From assembly GCA_008690995.1 (NCBI GenBank), contig VRMN01000001.1, forward strand, positions 5,332,001 to 5,396,000: a stretch of DNA of 64,000 nucleotides. Reading direction: 5' to 3'. Below the pieces are notes generated by a model, which saw nothing but the letters and a program-made list of their open reading frames with translations, had not been told where the DNA came from and did no database searches. Below, piece after piece: positions 7,796 through 17,920 of the stretch. Within the stretch, counting starts at the first letter, position 1; each line of letters opens with the position of its first letter. The position numbers were made by a program, and so were the translations under genes. The DNA comes from Porphyridium purpureum. Taxonomy: Eukaryota > Rhodophyta > Bangiophyceae > Porphyridiales > Porphyridiaceae.

Positions 7796-10700
7796 ATGGC
7801 GCCGCCCCACCAGGAGATTGATGAGGCATTGTACTCGAGGCAGCTGTATGTGCTGGGCCATGACGCACAGAAGCGCATGGCCGAATCTAATGTGCTCATC
7901 GTCGGCATGAGCGGGCTCGGCGTCGAGGTGGCCAAGAACCTGATCCTAGCGGGAGTCAAGACCGTCACCATTGCAGACGATACGCCTGTAGCGTGGGTAG
8001 ATTTGTCGTCTAACTTTTACTGCGAGCCAGCGGATGTGGCTGCAGGCGTATCGCGCGCTGCCGCGTGCCTGCCCAAGCTGGTTACGCTGAACCCGTACGT
8101 CAACGTTTCGCAGACAACGCTCCATGATGATCAGGTGGACGCGGAAATCGCCAAACACCAGGTGGTAATTTGCGTAGACCAACCGCTGGCGCGCTGCCTG
8201 CTGGTGAGCGCTGCCGCGCGCAGCGCTGGCACAAAGTTTACGGCGTGCTCGTCCCGCGGCGCGTTCGGAATGATTTTTAACGACTTTGGCGCCGAATTCA
8301 CTGTGCTTGACCCCACAGGCGAGCCGCCGCGCTCAGTACTTCTCTCGTCGATCTTTAAGGAGAAGAGCACGGACGACACTGGCAAGGAAAAGCCTGTGCT
8401 GAGTGTAACTTGCATGGAAGAACACCGCCACGATTTTGAGACCGGTGACTTTCTCACATTTTCCGAAGTCAAAGGGCTGGTAGGGCTGAATGACGGCACG
8501 CCGCGCAAGATTCGCGTGACCGGGCCCTACACTTTTAAGATCGAGCTGGACGAGCACGACGACGCGCTGGTACTGCAGGGTGAGTATGATCGCGGCGGTG
8601 TTGCGACACAGGTTGTGATGCCGCAAACCCTCTCATTCTTGCCGCTCGGTGAAGCGCTTGACGCGCCCGAGTTTCTCGTATCTGACTTTGCCAAATTTGA
8701 CCGCCTGCACACGCTGCACGCATGCTTCCGCTCGCTGGACGCCTTTGCGGCTGCGCGGGGTGGTGCTGTGCCCGTTCCGGGTTCCAGTGCGGACGCCGAG
8801 GCGTTTATCGCGTCTCTTTCTAAATGTTTACCAGAAGGCGAGCCTCTGAATCGCGACGTTGCGCAAGCCTTTGCGCGTACCTGTGCTGGAAACTTGAGCC
8901 CCATGGCGGCTACGCTCGGCGGCATTGTTGCACAAGAAGCACTCAAGGCCATTTCGTTCAAATTTGGCCCGATTCGGCAATTTTTCTACTTTGACTGCAC
9001 TGAGGCATTGCCAGAACCGCTCCCAAGCGAGGCTGAGTGCGCGCCGCTGCAATGTCGATATGACGGTCAGATTGCGGTGCTCGGGCGTTCTTTTGTAGAC
9101 CGCATTCGGGCACTGCGCTACTTTTTGGTCGGAGCTGGTGCCATCGGCTGTGAAATGCTGAAGAATTGGGCGCTGATGGGCATCGGCTCCGGCGCCGACG
9201 GTCGCGTGCTGGTCACAGACATGGACACGATCGAAAAGAGCAACCTGAGCAGGCAGTTTCTGTTCCGTGATTCAGATATTGGCGCGCCCAAAAGTGGCGC
9301 GGCCGCGCGGGCCGTGCAGGCCATGAATGCAGAAATGAACGTGGAGAGCTTTGAAGATCGCGTGGGACCAGAGACCGAGGAAAAGTTTGATGATGCCTTT
9401 TGGGAGGGCCTGTCTGGTGTTTGTAACGCTTTGGATAATGTCCAGGCGCGACTGTACGTTGACCAGCGCTGCGTGTATTACTGCAAGCCGCTGCTCGAGT
9501 CTGGCACGCTCGGTACAAAGGGTAACGTGCAAGTGGTGGTTCCTCATCTTACGGAGAGCTATGGTAGCTCGCGCGACCCACCGGAGAAGAGCATTCCGAT
9601 CTGCACGCTGAAGAACTTTCCTTATCAAATCGAGCACACACTGCAGTGGGCACGCGACTATTTTGAGGGTGCATTTCGTGCGGGCCCCGAGGATGCAAAT
9701 AGCTATGCGCGTCGAGGTCAAGAGTTCATTGACGATTTGCGCAAGCAGGGGATGGGCACTATGCTCCCGACGCTGGATGAGCTGCACAAGAACCTCGTTG
9801 TCGCCCGACCAGAATCGTTTGCCGACTGTGTAGCGTGGGCGCGGCTTGTGTTTGAGGAATTATTTTCCACCTCGATCAAGCAACTACTGTTCGCCTTTCC
9901 GCACGACATGGTAGACTCGGCGGGTATTCCGTTTTGGTCCGGGACCAAGCGTGCTCCCACTCCGCTCGAGTTTGACATACATAATGAGACGCACGTCATG
10001 TTTATTGAGTCGGCTGCCCGGCTTCGTGCGTTTGTCTATGGCATTGGCGATGTACCCGCGTCGACGTCGGCCTTAACCGCAGCTGCCGTAGTGAATGGCG
10101 GCGGCGCCGCGTTTGCCGAAGTCCTGCAGCCCATGCTCGAGCGCGTACGTATTCCGACCTTTGTGCCAAAGCGCGGCATGAAAATTGCAACAACCGATGC
10201 AGAAGCAGAAAGTCAGGGCGGCGCCACGATCACAGATTCAGACGAGCAGGAAGTTGTCAAGCTGATCGACTCCTTGCCGCCTCCTGAGTCCTTGGTCGCA
10301 GGCTCGGGGGCCTTGGGTGAGAAGGGCCAGCTGCTGACTCCTGTTCAATTTGAAAAGGACGATGATACGAATTTCCATATTGATTTCATCACAGCATGCT
10401 CGAACCTGCGCGCGGCTAATTACAGCATCGAGCCGGCGAATCGTCATAAGAGCAAGATGATTGCAGGCAAGATTATTCCGGCCATTGCAACCACCACGGC
10501 GTTTGTGACCGGATTGGTCTGCATCGAACTGTACAAGCTTGTCAAGCTTGGCTATACGGATTTGGGGTCAAACAAGAGCTCTAAGAATGCATGGGCTGTA
10601 CCGTGCGGTGACTCGGAGGAGAAGAAGGCAGCTGCGGCCGCGTCAAAGAAGGAGGCGGCGCGCCGCCTGGAGATGTTCAAAAATGGCTTTTCCAACCTGG

Positions 10701-11080
10701 CGCTGCCCTTCTTTGGGTTTTCGGAGCCGATTGCAGCACCCAAGAGCTCAATGGGATCCGGGCGTGAGTGGACATTGTGGGACCGCTTTGATGTCGACGA
10801 GGGCGATATGACACTCGCCGAGTTCCTTGCGATGTTTGAGGAGCGCTTTGGGCTCGAGATCAGCATGATCAGCTGCGGGCTCAGCATGCTTTACTCGTCA
10901 TTCACCGCGGCCAAGAAGCTCGAGGAGCGTCGCAAGATGCGCATGAGTGAGATCGTGCGCACTGTCGCAAAGATGGAGTTCCACGCTTCACAAAAGTATC
11001 TGGTATTTGAAGTGTGCTGCAATGACAAGGATGGCGAGGATGTCGAGGTACCTTACATTCGATTTAAGTTTCGTGATTAG
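7796..11080 (+). CDS. UBA1: Ubiquitin-activating enzyme E1
   Basis: E1 adenylates the ubiquitin C-terminus with ATP, then holds it as a thioester and passes it to E2s. From the ATG at 7796 (MAPPHQEIDEALYSRQLYV) it is 1,094 residues, normal for UBA1. The frame is open a further 62 codons upstream but without an ATG. Domains: inactive ThiF fold (about 10-170), four-helix/first catalytic half region (~180-420), active adenylation domain (FLVGAGAIGCEMLKNW at ~443; TDMDTIEKSNLSRQF at ~474), catalytic Cys at ~603 in IPICTLKNFP, and the C-terminal ubiquitin-fold domain (WTLWDRFDV onward). All key motifs are intact. It follows the 11-bp minisatellite and an uninterrupted GA-rich leader. Confidence 0.97.
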   Translation: MAPPHQEIDEALYSRQLYVLGHDAQKRMAESNVLIVGMSGLGVEVAKNLILAGVKTVTIADDTPVAWVDLSSNFYCEPADVAAGVSRAAACLPKLVTLNPYVNVSQTTLHDDQVDAEIAKHQVVICVDQPLARCLLVSAAARSAGTKFTACSSRGAFGMIFNDFGAEFTVLDPTGEPPRSVLLSSIFKEKSTDDTGKEKPVLSVTCMEEHRHDFETGDFLTFSEVKGLVGLNDGTPRKIRVTGPYTFKIELDEHDDALVLQGEYDRGGVATQVVMPQTLSFLPLGEALDAPEFLVSDFAKFDRLHTLHACFRSLDAFAAARGGAVPVPGSSADAEAFIASLSKCLPEGEPLNRDVAQAFARTCAGNLSPMAATLGGIVAQEALKAISFKFGPIRQFFYFDCTEALPEPLPSEAECAPLQCRYDGQIAVLGRSFVDRIRALRYFLVGAGAIGCEMLKNWALMGIGSGADGRVLVTDMDTIEKSNLSRQFLFRDSDIGAPKSGAAARAVQAMNAEMNVESFEDRVGPETEEKFDDAFWEGLSGVCNALDNVQARLYVDQRCVYYCKPLLESGTLGTKGNVQVVVPHLTESYGSSRDPPEKSIPICTLKNFPYQIEHTLQWARDYFEGAFRAGPEDANSYARRGQEFIDDLRKQGMGTMLPTLDELHKNLVVARPESFADCVAWARLVFEELFSTSIKQLLFAFPHDMVDSAGIPFWSGTKRAPTPLEFDIHNETHVMFIESAARLRAFVYGIGDVPASTSALTAAAVVNGGGAAFAEVLQPMLERVRIPTFVPKRGMKIATTDAEAESQGGATITDSDEQEVVKLIDSLPPPESLVAGSGALGEKGQLLTPVQFEKDDDTNFHIDFITACSNLRAANYSIEPANRHKSKMIAGKIIPAIATTTAFVTGLVCIELYKLVKLGYTDLGSNKSSKNAWAVPCGDSEEKKAAAAASKKEAARRLEMFKNGFSNLALPFFGFSEPIAAPKSSMGSGREWTLWDRFDVDEGDMTLAEFLAMFEERFGLEISMISCGLSMLYSSFTAAKKLEERRKMRMSEIVRTVAKMEFHASQKYLVFEVCCNDKDGEDVEVPYIRFKFRD

Positions 11081-11430
11081 AGAATAAAGGAAGAGTCTGT
11101 TCGAGCAGCTGGACGGTAAGCTCGAATTGTACACCACGTACTCTTGTTCCTCCTCGTACACGTGAATCAGAGACCCTGAAGCACGAAGCCTGCACAGAAG
11201 CAGGCGCGCCCCAGTTCGCGCAAAAGAACGCACAGCGTACTTCTGCTACTGTTGTGCAAAGTCGGTTGCTGCTTCACTGTGCTTTTACCGTAGGATTCAA
11301 CAAGGGCAAGGCGAGTCCAGGTGCACCAAGATAGAAACAAAGGGCGGCACGATCCTGCAGAAGCCTAAAAAAGGTGGACTGACGGACGAGATGAGGACCA
11401 GGCCACCATTCCTTGCCAGACAAACTAGTT
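11081..11430. other. Convergent 3' region, no gene seen
   Basis: 350 bp between the UBA1 stop and the stop of the cupin gene. AATAAA-like AGAATAAAGG follows the UBA1 stop closely. No frame, RNA gene or repeat recognised. Confidence 0.5.
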
Positions 11431-12315
11431 TCAAATCTTGTGTACAAGGTGCGCGTATGCATGCGTGCACTTGCCCACGCCGTCCGCGACCACGTAGCAA
11501 CAGCCAAGCGCTTCACACTGGGTGTCGGTCGTGTATTCGTGCCCGCAAGACTTGAGCTCATACCCGGTGTCACCCGAGTACGCGTCCAGTGTATCGCAGG
11601 CGTACGGTGACAGACTGCCTATGTTCTTAGGGTGTGAATCCTTGAGTTGTTGCTTGAAATCGTGCGGCGCATACTCAAGTTTGAGGAGCGCCTTGTCAAC
11701 GTACTTGTCCAGCGCCCATAGTGCCTGTGGGAACGTCACTACGCCAGGGTCATGGTGGTCGAAAAAGGCCACGAATTGCGCTTCGCCGTATCCCACATTG
11801 ACCTCGAAGTGTAGGCATGATTGGGGCACAAAGCCAAACCCGTCCTGGGGGATATCAAACTCCTTGATAAAGGGTGGGTAGCCGTACTCTTCTGCGGGGC
11901 AGCTGATGCCGAGGCGCACGATGCCTTTGGTCACATATACAATTTCGGACGCGCGAGGGTGCGTGTGCGCCAGGTTCAGGCTGCCCGGCTTTAGCAAATT
12001 CACGATCGCCGTCGAGCAGTGCTCTTCAGCGTCTGCCACGGGCAGCTCTGCGTTAATAATCTCACCTCCAGGACCCACTGTATTGGGCGCGTATCGCCCA
12101 AGATTCGAATCGAAGGTAAAGTCTGACGCGGAGAACTTTTGCGGCATGCCCTTCTCCGTTGGTTTTGGCATGGAAACAGCATCCACGATATGCGGCGCGG
12201 CGTGCTCGGCACTCTTTTCCTTTTCTGTCGCGTATACCCCGGTGGCGGCTGCGGCCATGACCACCGAGACGACGAGGATCCATAACCCTGAGTGCTGCCG
12301 GACTTTACACGCCAT
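11431..12315 (-). CDS. Secreted germin-like cupin with C-terminal trefoil-like domain
   Basis: 294 residues. Residues ~10-29 (LWILVVSVVMAAAATGVYA) form a signal peptide or anchor. The cupin barrel spans ~65-225 and keeps the metal-site motif: His117, His119 and Glu124 in AHTHPRASE, and His169 in VPQSCLHFEVN. These are the four ligands of germin-like proteins, which bind Mn and may act as oxalate oxidase or superoxide dismutase. The C-terminus carries C257-G-x8-C267-x4-C272-C273-x9-C283 with an extra Cys240, the cysteine order of a trefoil (P-type) domain, normally found in secreted carbohydrate-binding or mucin-associated proteins. An extracellular or wall role is inferred. The cupin-trefoil join is in one frame with no gap. 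Confidence 0.82.
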   Translation of the reverse strand: MACKVRQHSGLWILVVSVVMAAAATGVYATEKEKSAEHAAPHIVDAVSMPKPTEKGMPQKFSASDFTFDSNLGRYAPNTVGPGGEIINAELPVADAEEHCSTAIVNLLKPGSLNLAHTHPRASEIVYVTKGIVRLGISCPAEEYGYPPFIKEFDIPQDGFGFVPQSCLHFEVNVGYGEAQFVAFFDHHDPGVVTFPQALWALDKYVDKALLKLEYAPHDFKQQLKDSHPKNIGSLSPYACDTLDAYSGDTGYELKSCGHEYTTDTQCEALGCCYVVADGVGKCTHAYAHLVHKI

Positions 12316-13047
12316 GTCTGCGTTGAAAGCCAGCCTCCACGCGACGTTTACCGCACACCTCTTTCTCTCTCAACGTCTCCTTTCGTGCTGTGCCACCGTC
12401 TCCTCGACCTCACTTCTGCAACTGCGCAACAAACACACATACACGCACACACGAACTGAGATCCAAACAACCAGCCGGTTCAACACGTGCGCGTTTGGTC
12501 GCCGCCCTTCACTGTCCAAGCCATCCTTCATGTATATGTACACACGCGTTCAGGGCGGCAACATCCGACACTCATACTTGCTGCACCCTTTTTACCACGG
12601 CAGAAGCACAGCCATCATGAGACAACTCTAACACACATACGCCACCACCACTACCACCACCACCGCCATCGCGGCGCTCACAGCGACTGCTGCTGCTGCT
12701 GCTGCTGCTGTTGCTCCGGAACGTGCTCCGACGTAAAAAGATGCAAGCAAGAAACCCTAATGGTCAGAGCTACTCCACAGCTGAACCTTACTGTACACCT
12801 TGTCATCGTGGGTACAGTGTCAATTCACGACCAACTGTACCCATCTTGGGAAGCGGCACCGGCAGCGGCAGATGCTGCAGAGAAATGGCATGAGTGTTGA
12901 TCATATGCGCGAGAGTTTGGGCTGACGCAGAAGCTGTTGCGGTCGAGAGCTGGACGAGCGCGCTCACGCATCCGCGCATTGCAGAGTGTGCGCCCTGCGA
13001 GCTCCTGGGGCTGCGGTAGCAGTGGGACACGCTGCGCGCGTGGAACG
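12316..13047. other. Divergent promoter region with triplet microsatellites, telo-box and CTGTAC cluster
   Basis: Shared upstream region of the cupin gene (minus) and the laforin gene (plus). It contains a CAC/ACC-rich run (12640-12666), a (CTG)n run (12686-12712), telo-box AAACCCTAA at 12752-12760 followed by TGGT, and three CTGTAC words at 12791, 12812 (reverse) and 12835. Open frames here are triplet-repeat artefacts. Confidence 0.6.
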
Positions 13048-14547
13048 ATGCAGGCGATCAAGAAGTGGTGGGCAGGACCTGGAAGCTGGGATGGGTGGTG
13101 GTCCGTGTTCAGGCGGTGGTCTGCGCCCGAGCGCGGCGAGGAAGAGTATCATGACGTGTTTGAGCGGCCCGCGTGGTCAGGCAAGGACAAGCAGCGCGTG
13201 CGCGCAGCTTTGGAGAGCCACTTGCAGGAAACTGCGCGCGTACGCGCCGCGAATGAGAGCAAGGATCCGCGTCGATCAGTATTGAACAGTGATGATGATC
13301 ATTCCGAATCACAAGAGCGCGCCACGGTGCTGTTTGGAATGTGCATGGTCGACGTCCAGGAATTTTCGGCAGAGGTGGAGGTGTACATTGTAGGCGGATG
13401 CGCGGAACTGGGGAATTGGGACATGAAGAACGGACTTCGACTGCGCGCCGTGGAAGGCGGGATCTTCGCTGGAGGCTGCGGCATGGCTGTTACTCGTAGC
13501 AAAGATGTGGAGTACAAGTATGTTCTCAAGCAGCGCAAGACTCCTCCGGATACCGGAGACTCGTACACGGTGTGGAACTGGGAAGATCTGCCAGGCAACG
13601 GGAATAGGATCCTTGCAAAGTCAGACTATATTGTTTTTGACATTGACCCTCCGGTTTTCTTTGCGCAACGACGTGGTACCCTCCAATTTCGTATGCTTTA
13701 TGACCTGAATGCACCTGAATGCCTGTGCATCACAGGTGACCCGTCCGAGCTGGGCGCGTGGGCAGACCCCGGCCCTCGGCAAATGGAGCTCAGCTCACAA
13801 CTTGAGCCATTGCCCCAAGGTTTAGGCGAAGGACTTGGCCGGTTCTGGACGATTTCGATCCCGCGGCCCGCCGCAAGAACGTTCAGCTACCGCTACATTG
13901 TGCGCAACACATCTTCAGGAGCCGAGCGCTGGGAGCGCGAGCCAAATCGCACCTTTCGACCTCTCTTGTCTCTGCTGGTCGAGGACGACCAGAAAGATGA
14001 ATCTGAATCTGGTTTTGTGAGCCCGTTCTTCAAAGTCACGGATGTAAACTTTGTTGGCGGGCTCGACTTTGACCGCATTCCGCCAGACATGTTCTTGGGC
14101 CCGTATCCACAGAGCGCGGACGACATCCAGAAGATGAAGGATGCGGGCGTTCGAGGCGTCGTGAACGTGCAAACGGATGGCGACATGCAGTGTCGGAAAG
14201 TGATTTGGACGGATATGCTAAACCTTTACGCTGAGGCCGGAATACACGCCGTGCGCGTGCCCATTGAAGACTTCAATCCAGAGTCTTTGACTGTGAATCT
14301 CGCGCAGGCGGCACAGGCACTCGCGGATTTGCACCGGGACGGATACGCGCCGGTCTATGTGCATTGCACTGCGGGGATGTCGCGTGCTGCCGCCACCGTG
14401 ATCACCTACCTGGTTGTTCACCTGAAAATGTTCAGCTCCGTGCAAGACGCGTATGATCATGTGAAGAAGCACCGATCTGTCATTGCTCCAAACATGCAAG
14501 TCGTCCGAGACGTCGTGGCCCCTTTGCAGGAAACGACTGCTCAGTAA
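13048..14547 (+). CDS. Laforin-like glucan phosphatase with two CBM20 domains
   Basis: Laforin-type enzymes remove phosphate from starch or glycogen. From the ATG at 13048 (MQAIKKWWAG) the protein is 499 residues; the frame is open further upstream but lacks an ATG. CBM20 no. 1 lies at ~92-200 (GGCAELGNWDMKNGLRL), CBM20 no. 2 at ~206-310 (ITGDPSELGAWADPGP) and the dual-specificity phosphatase at ~345-495. The active-site loop is HCTAGMSRA with nucleophile Cys440 and Arg446. This is the laforin order (CBM before phosphatase), unlike plant SEX4 (phosphatase before CBM). The loop reads CTAGMSR where glucan phosphatases usually have CxAGxGR. No clear transit peptide is seen, in keeping with cytosolic starch. 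It follows a CTGTAC/telo-box cluster. Confidence 0.9.
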   Translation: MQAIKKWWAGPGSWDGWWSVFRRWSAPERGEEEYHDVFERPAWSGKDKQRVRAALESHLQETARVRAANESKDPRRSVLNSDDDHSESQERATVLFGMCMVDVQEFSAEVEVYIVGGCAELGNWDMKNGLRLRAVEGGIFAGGCGMAVTRSKDVEYKYVLKQRKTPPDTGDSYTVWNWEDLPGNGNRILAKSDYIVFDIDPPVFFAQRRGTLQFRMLYDLNAPECLCITGDPSELGAWADPGPRQMELSSQLEPLPQGLGEGLGRFWTISIPRPAARTFSYRYIVRNTSSGAERWEREPNRTFRPLLSLLVEDDQKDESESGFVSPFFKVTDVNFVGGLDFDRIPPDMFLGPYPQSADDIQKMKDAGVRGVVNVQTDGDMQCRKVIWTDMLNLYAEAGIHAVRVPIEDFNPESLTVNLAQAAQALADLHRDGYAPVYVHCTAGMSRAAATVITYLVVHLKMFSSVQDAYDHVKKHRSVIAPNMQVVRDVVAPLQETTAQ

Positions 14548-14874
14548 ATTGCCAGAGCGTTTCTGTCCTTATCGGGCGAGTGTGCCGAGTGGCATTGCGA
14601 CGAAAGAAACGGCGGGCTGATAGCCTGCTGATTCTGAGCGTCAGCGCGATATACATCCGTTTCCGCGTGATACACTTGGCTCCAAATAGCGCACGGGCCT
14701 GTGCTAAATTATCAACCAGCGCGAGGTCGCACTTTTCAGCCAAGCGCAAGCTCATCATGAGTAAAGAGGACTTTCGCACTTGTGGGGGAACTTCCCAGTT
14801 TGTGATCCACAGAGCCCATCCTCGGTTGGTCAAGTGAGGGCGCACCGCGGGCGACGCGCGCCACGGCACCTTGA
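14548..14874. other. Short intergenic region, no gene seen
   Basis: 327 bp between laforin and the ankyrin gene on the same strand. An antisense open frame across it has no domain and is taken as chance. No promoter words of the CTGTAC or telo-box type were noticed. Confidence 0.45.
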
Positions 14875-15840
14875 ATGATGCCGAGTAGATTGTCAGACGG
14901 TCACGTGCCGCTTGGGGATATTGCCGCGCTGGGCGCGCGCTCGGAACGACACGAAGACTTGCGGAATGCGGCCAGAGACGGAAACGTGATGGAGGTGAGA
15001 CGCACGCTGGATCAACCCTCGGTGGACGTTGATGCAGTGAGCCTGCAAGGTCGCACGGCGCTGATGCTCGCTGCGATGCGGGGAAACGTCGATTGCGTGC
15101 GAGAGCTGCTCGATCGCGGTGCGCGTCTGGACGCTAAGTGTGGTCTGGGGTGGTCCGCTCTGATCTATGCCGCTATGGACGGCCGTGACGCGTGCGTACA
15201 GCTTTTGCTTGAGAAGCACGCAAAACCAGGCGTACGTGGCAATGCAGGGAAGACGGCTTTGTGGGTTGCTGCCAGGTACGGCCACGACGCTTGTGTGTTG
15301 CTGTTACTCGAGCACGGCGCGGATCAGACAGAGCTGGAGGATGGAATGCACACACCGTTGATGAAATTGGTCCGGACGTCGTGCGAGAAGTCTGTCTGTT
15401 GGGCTCTGAAGCACGGCGCCGATGCGAAGGCTACGCGTTCGTACGACGGAGCCACTGCGATGCACATTCTTGCCAGCTCGTCTCGCTTTGGCCCGCGTGG
15501 GCATCGGGACTGGAAAACACTGAACATTCTGCAACTCCTCGTTCGATTTGACTCGCCGATTGGCGCCGTGGACGAATGTGGAAACACAGCGCTCGATCTT
15601 GTGGCCAAGGGAGAGCGCAGTGGAGGGCACCAGCTTGACCTTCTAGAGCTCTTCCTCCTGAACGGTGCGGACATTAATCGACTTGCTCACGATAAGAATG
15701 GACGGGCGACGGCGATCATGGAATTAATGTGGAGCCATGAAGACGGTGCCGGGATCGAGGCTGCTTTTGTTGAAAGCACACTGGTGTTGAATGGCGGAAA
15801 GCTCAGCGCGCAGCACATCGTGCGATGTCTTCTCGAATAG
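14875..15840 (+). CDS. Ankyrin-repeat protein
   Basis: 321 residues from tandem ATGs at 14875/14878. At least five ankyrin repeats are readable: LRNAARDGNVMEVRRTL (~29), GRTALMLAAMRGNVDCVRELLDRGA (~59), GWSALIYAAMDGRDACVQLLLE (~92), GKTALWVAARYGHDACVLLLLEHGAD (~124), then a weaker one around TPLMKLV and a final NTALDLVAKGERSG...LLELFLLNGADIN. Ankyrin repeats are protein-binding scaffolds. No catalytic or membrane domain is attached, so the partner and pathway cannot be named. Repeat consensus is well kept in the first half and degenerate in the second. Confidence 0.88.
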   Translation: MMPSRLSDGHVPLGDIAALGARSERHEDLRNAARDGNVMEVRRTLDQPSVDVDAVSLQGRTALMLAAMRGNVDCVRELLDRGARLDAKCGLGWSALIYAAMDGRDACVQLLLEKHAKPGVRGNAGKTALWVAARYGHDACVLLLLEHGADQTELEDGMHTPLMKLVRTSCEKSVCWALKHGADAKATRSYDGATAMHILASSSRFGPRGHRDWKTLNILQLLVRFDSPIGAVDECGNTALDLVAKGERSGGHQLDLLELFLLNGADINRLAHDKNGRATAIMELMWSHEDGAGIEAAFVESTLVLNGGKLSAQHIVRCLLE

Positions 15841-16364
15841 ACGTATACCCCGGTGTTAATGTCCTTGTTCGGCGAACCTCCACGCCCGAAAGCGAAGCAC
15901 ACCCCGGATCCCTGCGACCACGGTCGTACTTCTTTGCATTTTGGCCTATTGCCTCTGTGGTTGCCCGTCGTAGTTGCTCCCACCAGGAAGGCCAACGAAG
16001 TGGACTACTATGGAAGCACAATGACAAAACCTGGGCGTCGACGTAAACGTCGCGACGGGTTGCATGTAGAGTGCGTCGGAGATGTGCAGATGCGTACTTC
16101 TCGCGGGAGCACTGGGCGTGAATCACATTGCAAGAGTGCACGTTCATCAGTAGAGGGTTGTCGAAGATTGAGGCGCGTCACGTGTATCTTTCACGTGAGA
16201 TTGGTCCTGGGAATGAGAAAGTGCATATTCATATTCACAAAGAAGAAAAAAAATCAAAGCAGTTGTCAGCTGTCCATCCACTTGCTTGCCTGTTATCTCT
16301 TCACCTCAACGCTCACGTGTAGATACTTCCTTGTCGGTCGCCCTGTTTAACCCCACGTCAAACA
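15841..16364. other. Intergenic region upstream of amine oxidase, no gene seen
   Basis: 524 bp. Open frames on both strands lack an ATG in a sensible place or any domain. A-rich run at ~16240-16255. No RNA gene recognised. Confidence 0.45.
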
Positions 16365-17861
16365 ATGGTGCGCGTTTGTATTGTCGGTGCAGGTGTCGCT
16401 GGATGCACGGCGGCGTCGGCGCTTCATCACGCGCTGGGCTCGAGCGGCGCGCTCGAGCTGGTGGTCTTGGAAGCATCGGCGCGCGTGGGCGGCCGCGTCA
16501 AACATGCAGGAGCCGGGCTCCGCTGCGGCGGTGAGCTTGGAGCAACGTGGGTGCATGGAAAGCGAGGCAACCCCATCTACCCCATCGTGCATGCGGCGAC
16601 AAATGGAAGCACGCTTCAGCAGCAGAGCTGGCAGATGCCTGTGGCCATATACCATGGCCGGCGAGTGGATCCACAGTTTGTAGCGCACGTACTTGAAGAT
16701 GTGGAGGCCATCATAGACCGCGCGGTGTCAAAAGGTGCTGGAATCCAGGGCGTAAGGTCTGTAGGAGAATTTCTGGACGCGGAATGGAAAGCTCAAGGAC
16801 AGAGAGACGATCACGAAGGAGAGCACGAATCGTCGGAAACCAGTCATGTCCTGAAGGATTGCATCTACCAGCGCCGAAAGCGTCTCGAGTGTTCAATCAG
16901 CGCTTGTGATTCATTGAATGACCTACGCCTAGATCAATATCGTGAGTATGACAGACTAGACGATAATCATTCTCGCAACAGTGCGCCCATGGAAACGTTT
17001 TTGCACGGCATGCTTGCTCCACTTCTTCCCGAGACAGTCCGCCTGGAGACGCGCGTGACACAAGTGCAGCGATGTGGAGCGGAATCTCAAGACGGGGCAC
17101 CATTACTCGTGAAAGCGTGGGATGCGCGGGCAGGAGCTTCGGTATCTTATCTCGCTGACTTTTGTATTTTTACTGCCAGTCTAGGGGTGATGAAGGCAGA
17201 AGGAGAGCGCATATTTGAGCCGCCTCTTCCCCCTAAGAAACTGCAAGCTATTCGGCGTCTTGGTTTCGGAACTGTTGATAAGGTTCTTATCGAGTTCGAG
17301 CATGAAAGCGATCCAGTGAAAGGCGAGCTTCCGCAATCCGCCTTTTTGCTCGGCACTCCGGCATCCGCCGAGGAAGGACATGCGCCCGACACAGACAAAT
17401 ACGCGTGGTTGTTTGACTATGCGCCGCTGGTGTACATGGATCGGCCAGCATCTGGCTTTCTGCGTGGCGAGATGTGGCTTTCGGGAACCACTGCTCGCGA
17501 AATGGAGGCGAAAGATGACGAACACGTGTTCCGAGCTGTGCAGGCGTACTTGCATGCGCTCGCACCCCTTGCCTACCCAAAGGTCCGATCGATTGCCCGC
17601 TCGCGCTGGTTTTCGGACCCGAATTTTGGTGGCTCCTACTCATACAACGCGATCGAATCAGACGGTTCGGACTTTGAAACTCTGGCGGAGCCGCTGCCTT
17701 GTCTGCCGCCACACGATGTGAATCGGCCGTGCATCCTCTTTGCAGGCGAGGCCACGCACCGTTCCTTTTATTCCACCATGCACGGTGCATTTGCATCGGG
17801 AGAGAGAGAGGCAAAGCGGTTGCTTGGGCTTCTGGCCAGGACTGCAGACGTGGCGAATTAG
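16365..17861 (+). CDS. Flavin-containing amine oxidase (polyamine oxidase-like)
   Basis: 498 residues. Oxidises amines such as spermine or spermidine using FAD. The N-terminus holds the dinucleotide fold VCIVGAGVAGCTAASAL and the second FAD contact ELVVLEASARVGGRV; GELGATWVHG follows as in polyamine oxidases. The C-terminus has the FAD motif PCILFAGEATHRSFYSTMHGAF. The start at 16365 falls directly before the FAD-binding strand, so there is no targeting peptide and the enzyme is probably cytosolic. Residues ~140-180 are a charged insert. LSD1-type histone demethylases share the fold but carry SWIRM and tower domains, which are absent. It ends 59 bp from the convergent pseudoprotease-Hint gene. 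Confidence 0.9.
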   Translation: MVRVCIVGAGVAGCTAASALHHALGSSGALELVVLEASARVGGRVKHAGAGLRCGGELGATWVHGKRGNPIYPIVHAATNGSTLQQQSWQMPVAIYHGRRVDPQFVAHVLEDVEAIIDRAVSKGAGIQGVRSVGEFLDAEWKAQGQRDDHEGEHESSETSHVLKDCIYQRRKRLECSISACDSLNDLRLDQYREYDRLDDNHSRNSAPMETFLHGMLAPLLPETVRLETRVTQVQRCGAESQDGAPLLVKAWDARAGASVSYLADFCIFTASLGVMKAEGERIFEPPLPPKKLQAIRRLGFGTVDKVLIEFEHESDPVKGELPQSAFLLGTPASAEEGHAPDTDKYAWLFDYAPLVYMDRPASGFLRGEMWLSGTTAREMEAKDDEHVFRAVQAYLHALAPLAYPKVRSIARSRWFSDPNFGGSYSYNAIESDGSDFETLAEPLPCLPPHDVNRPCILFAGEATHRSFYSTMHGAFASGEREAKRLLGLLARTADVAN

Positions 17862-17920
17862 CTTCTTTGACAAGAAGAAAAATATTATCGAACGTTTTAC
17901 CTTTCCTCGACTCGATGTCC

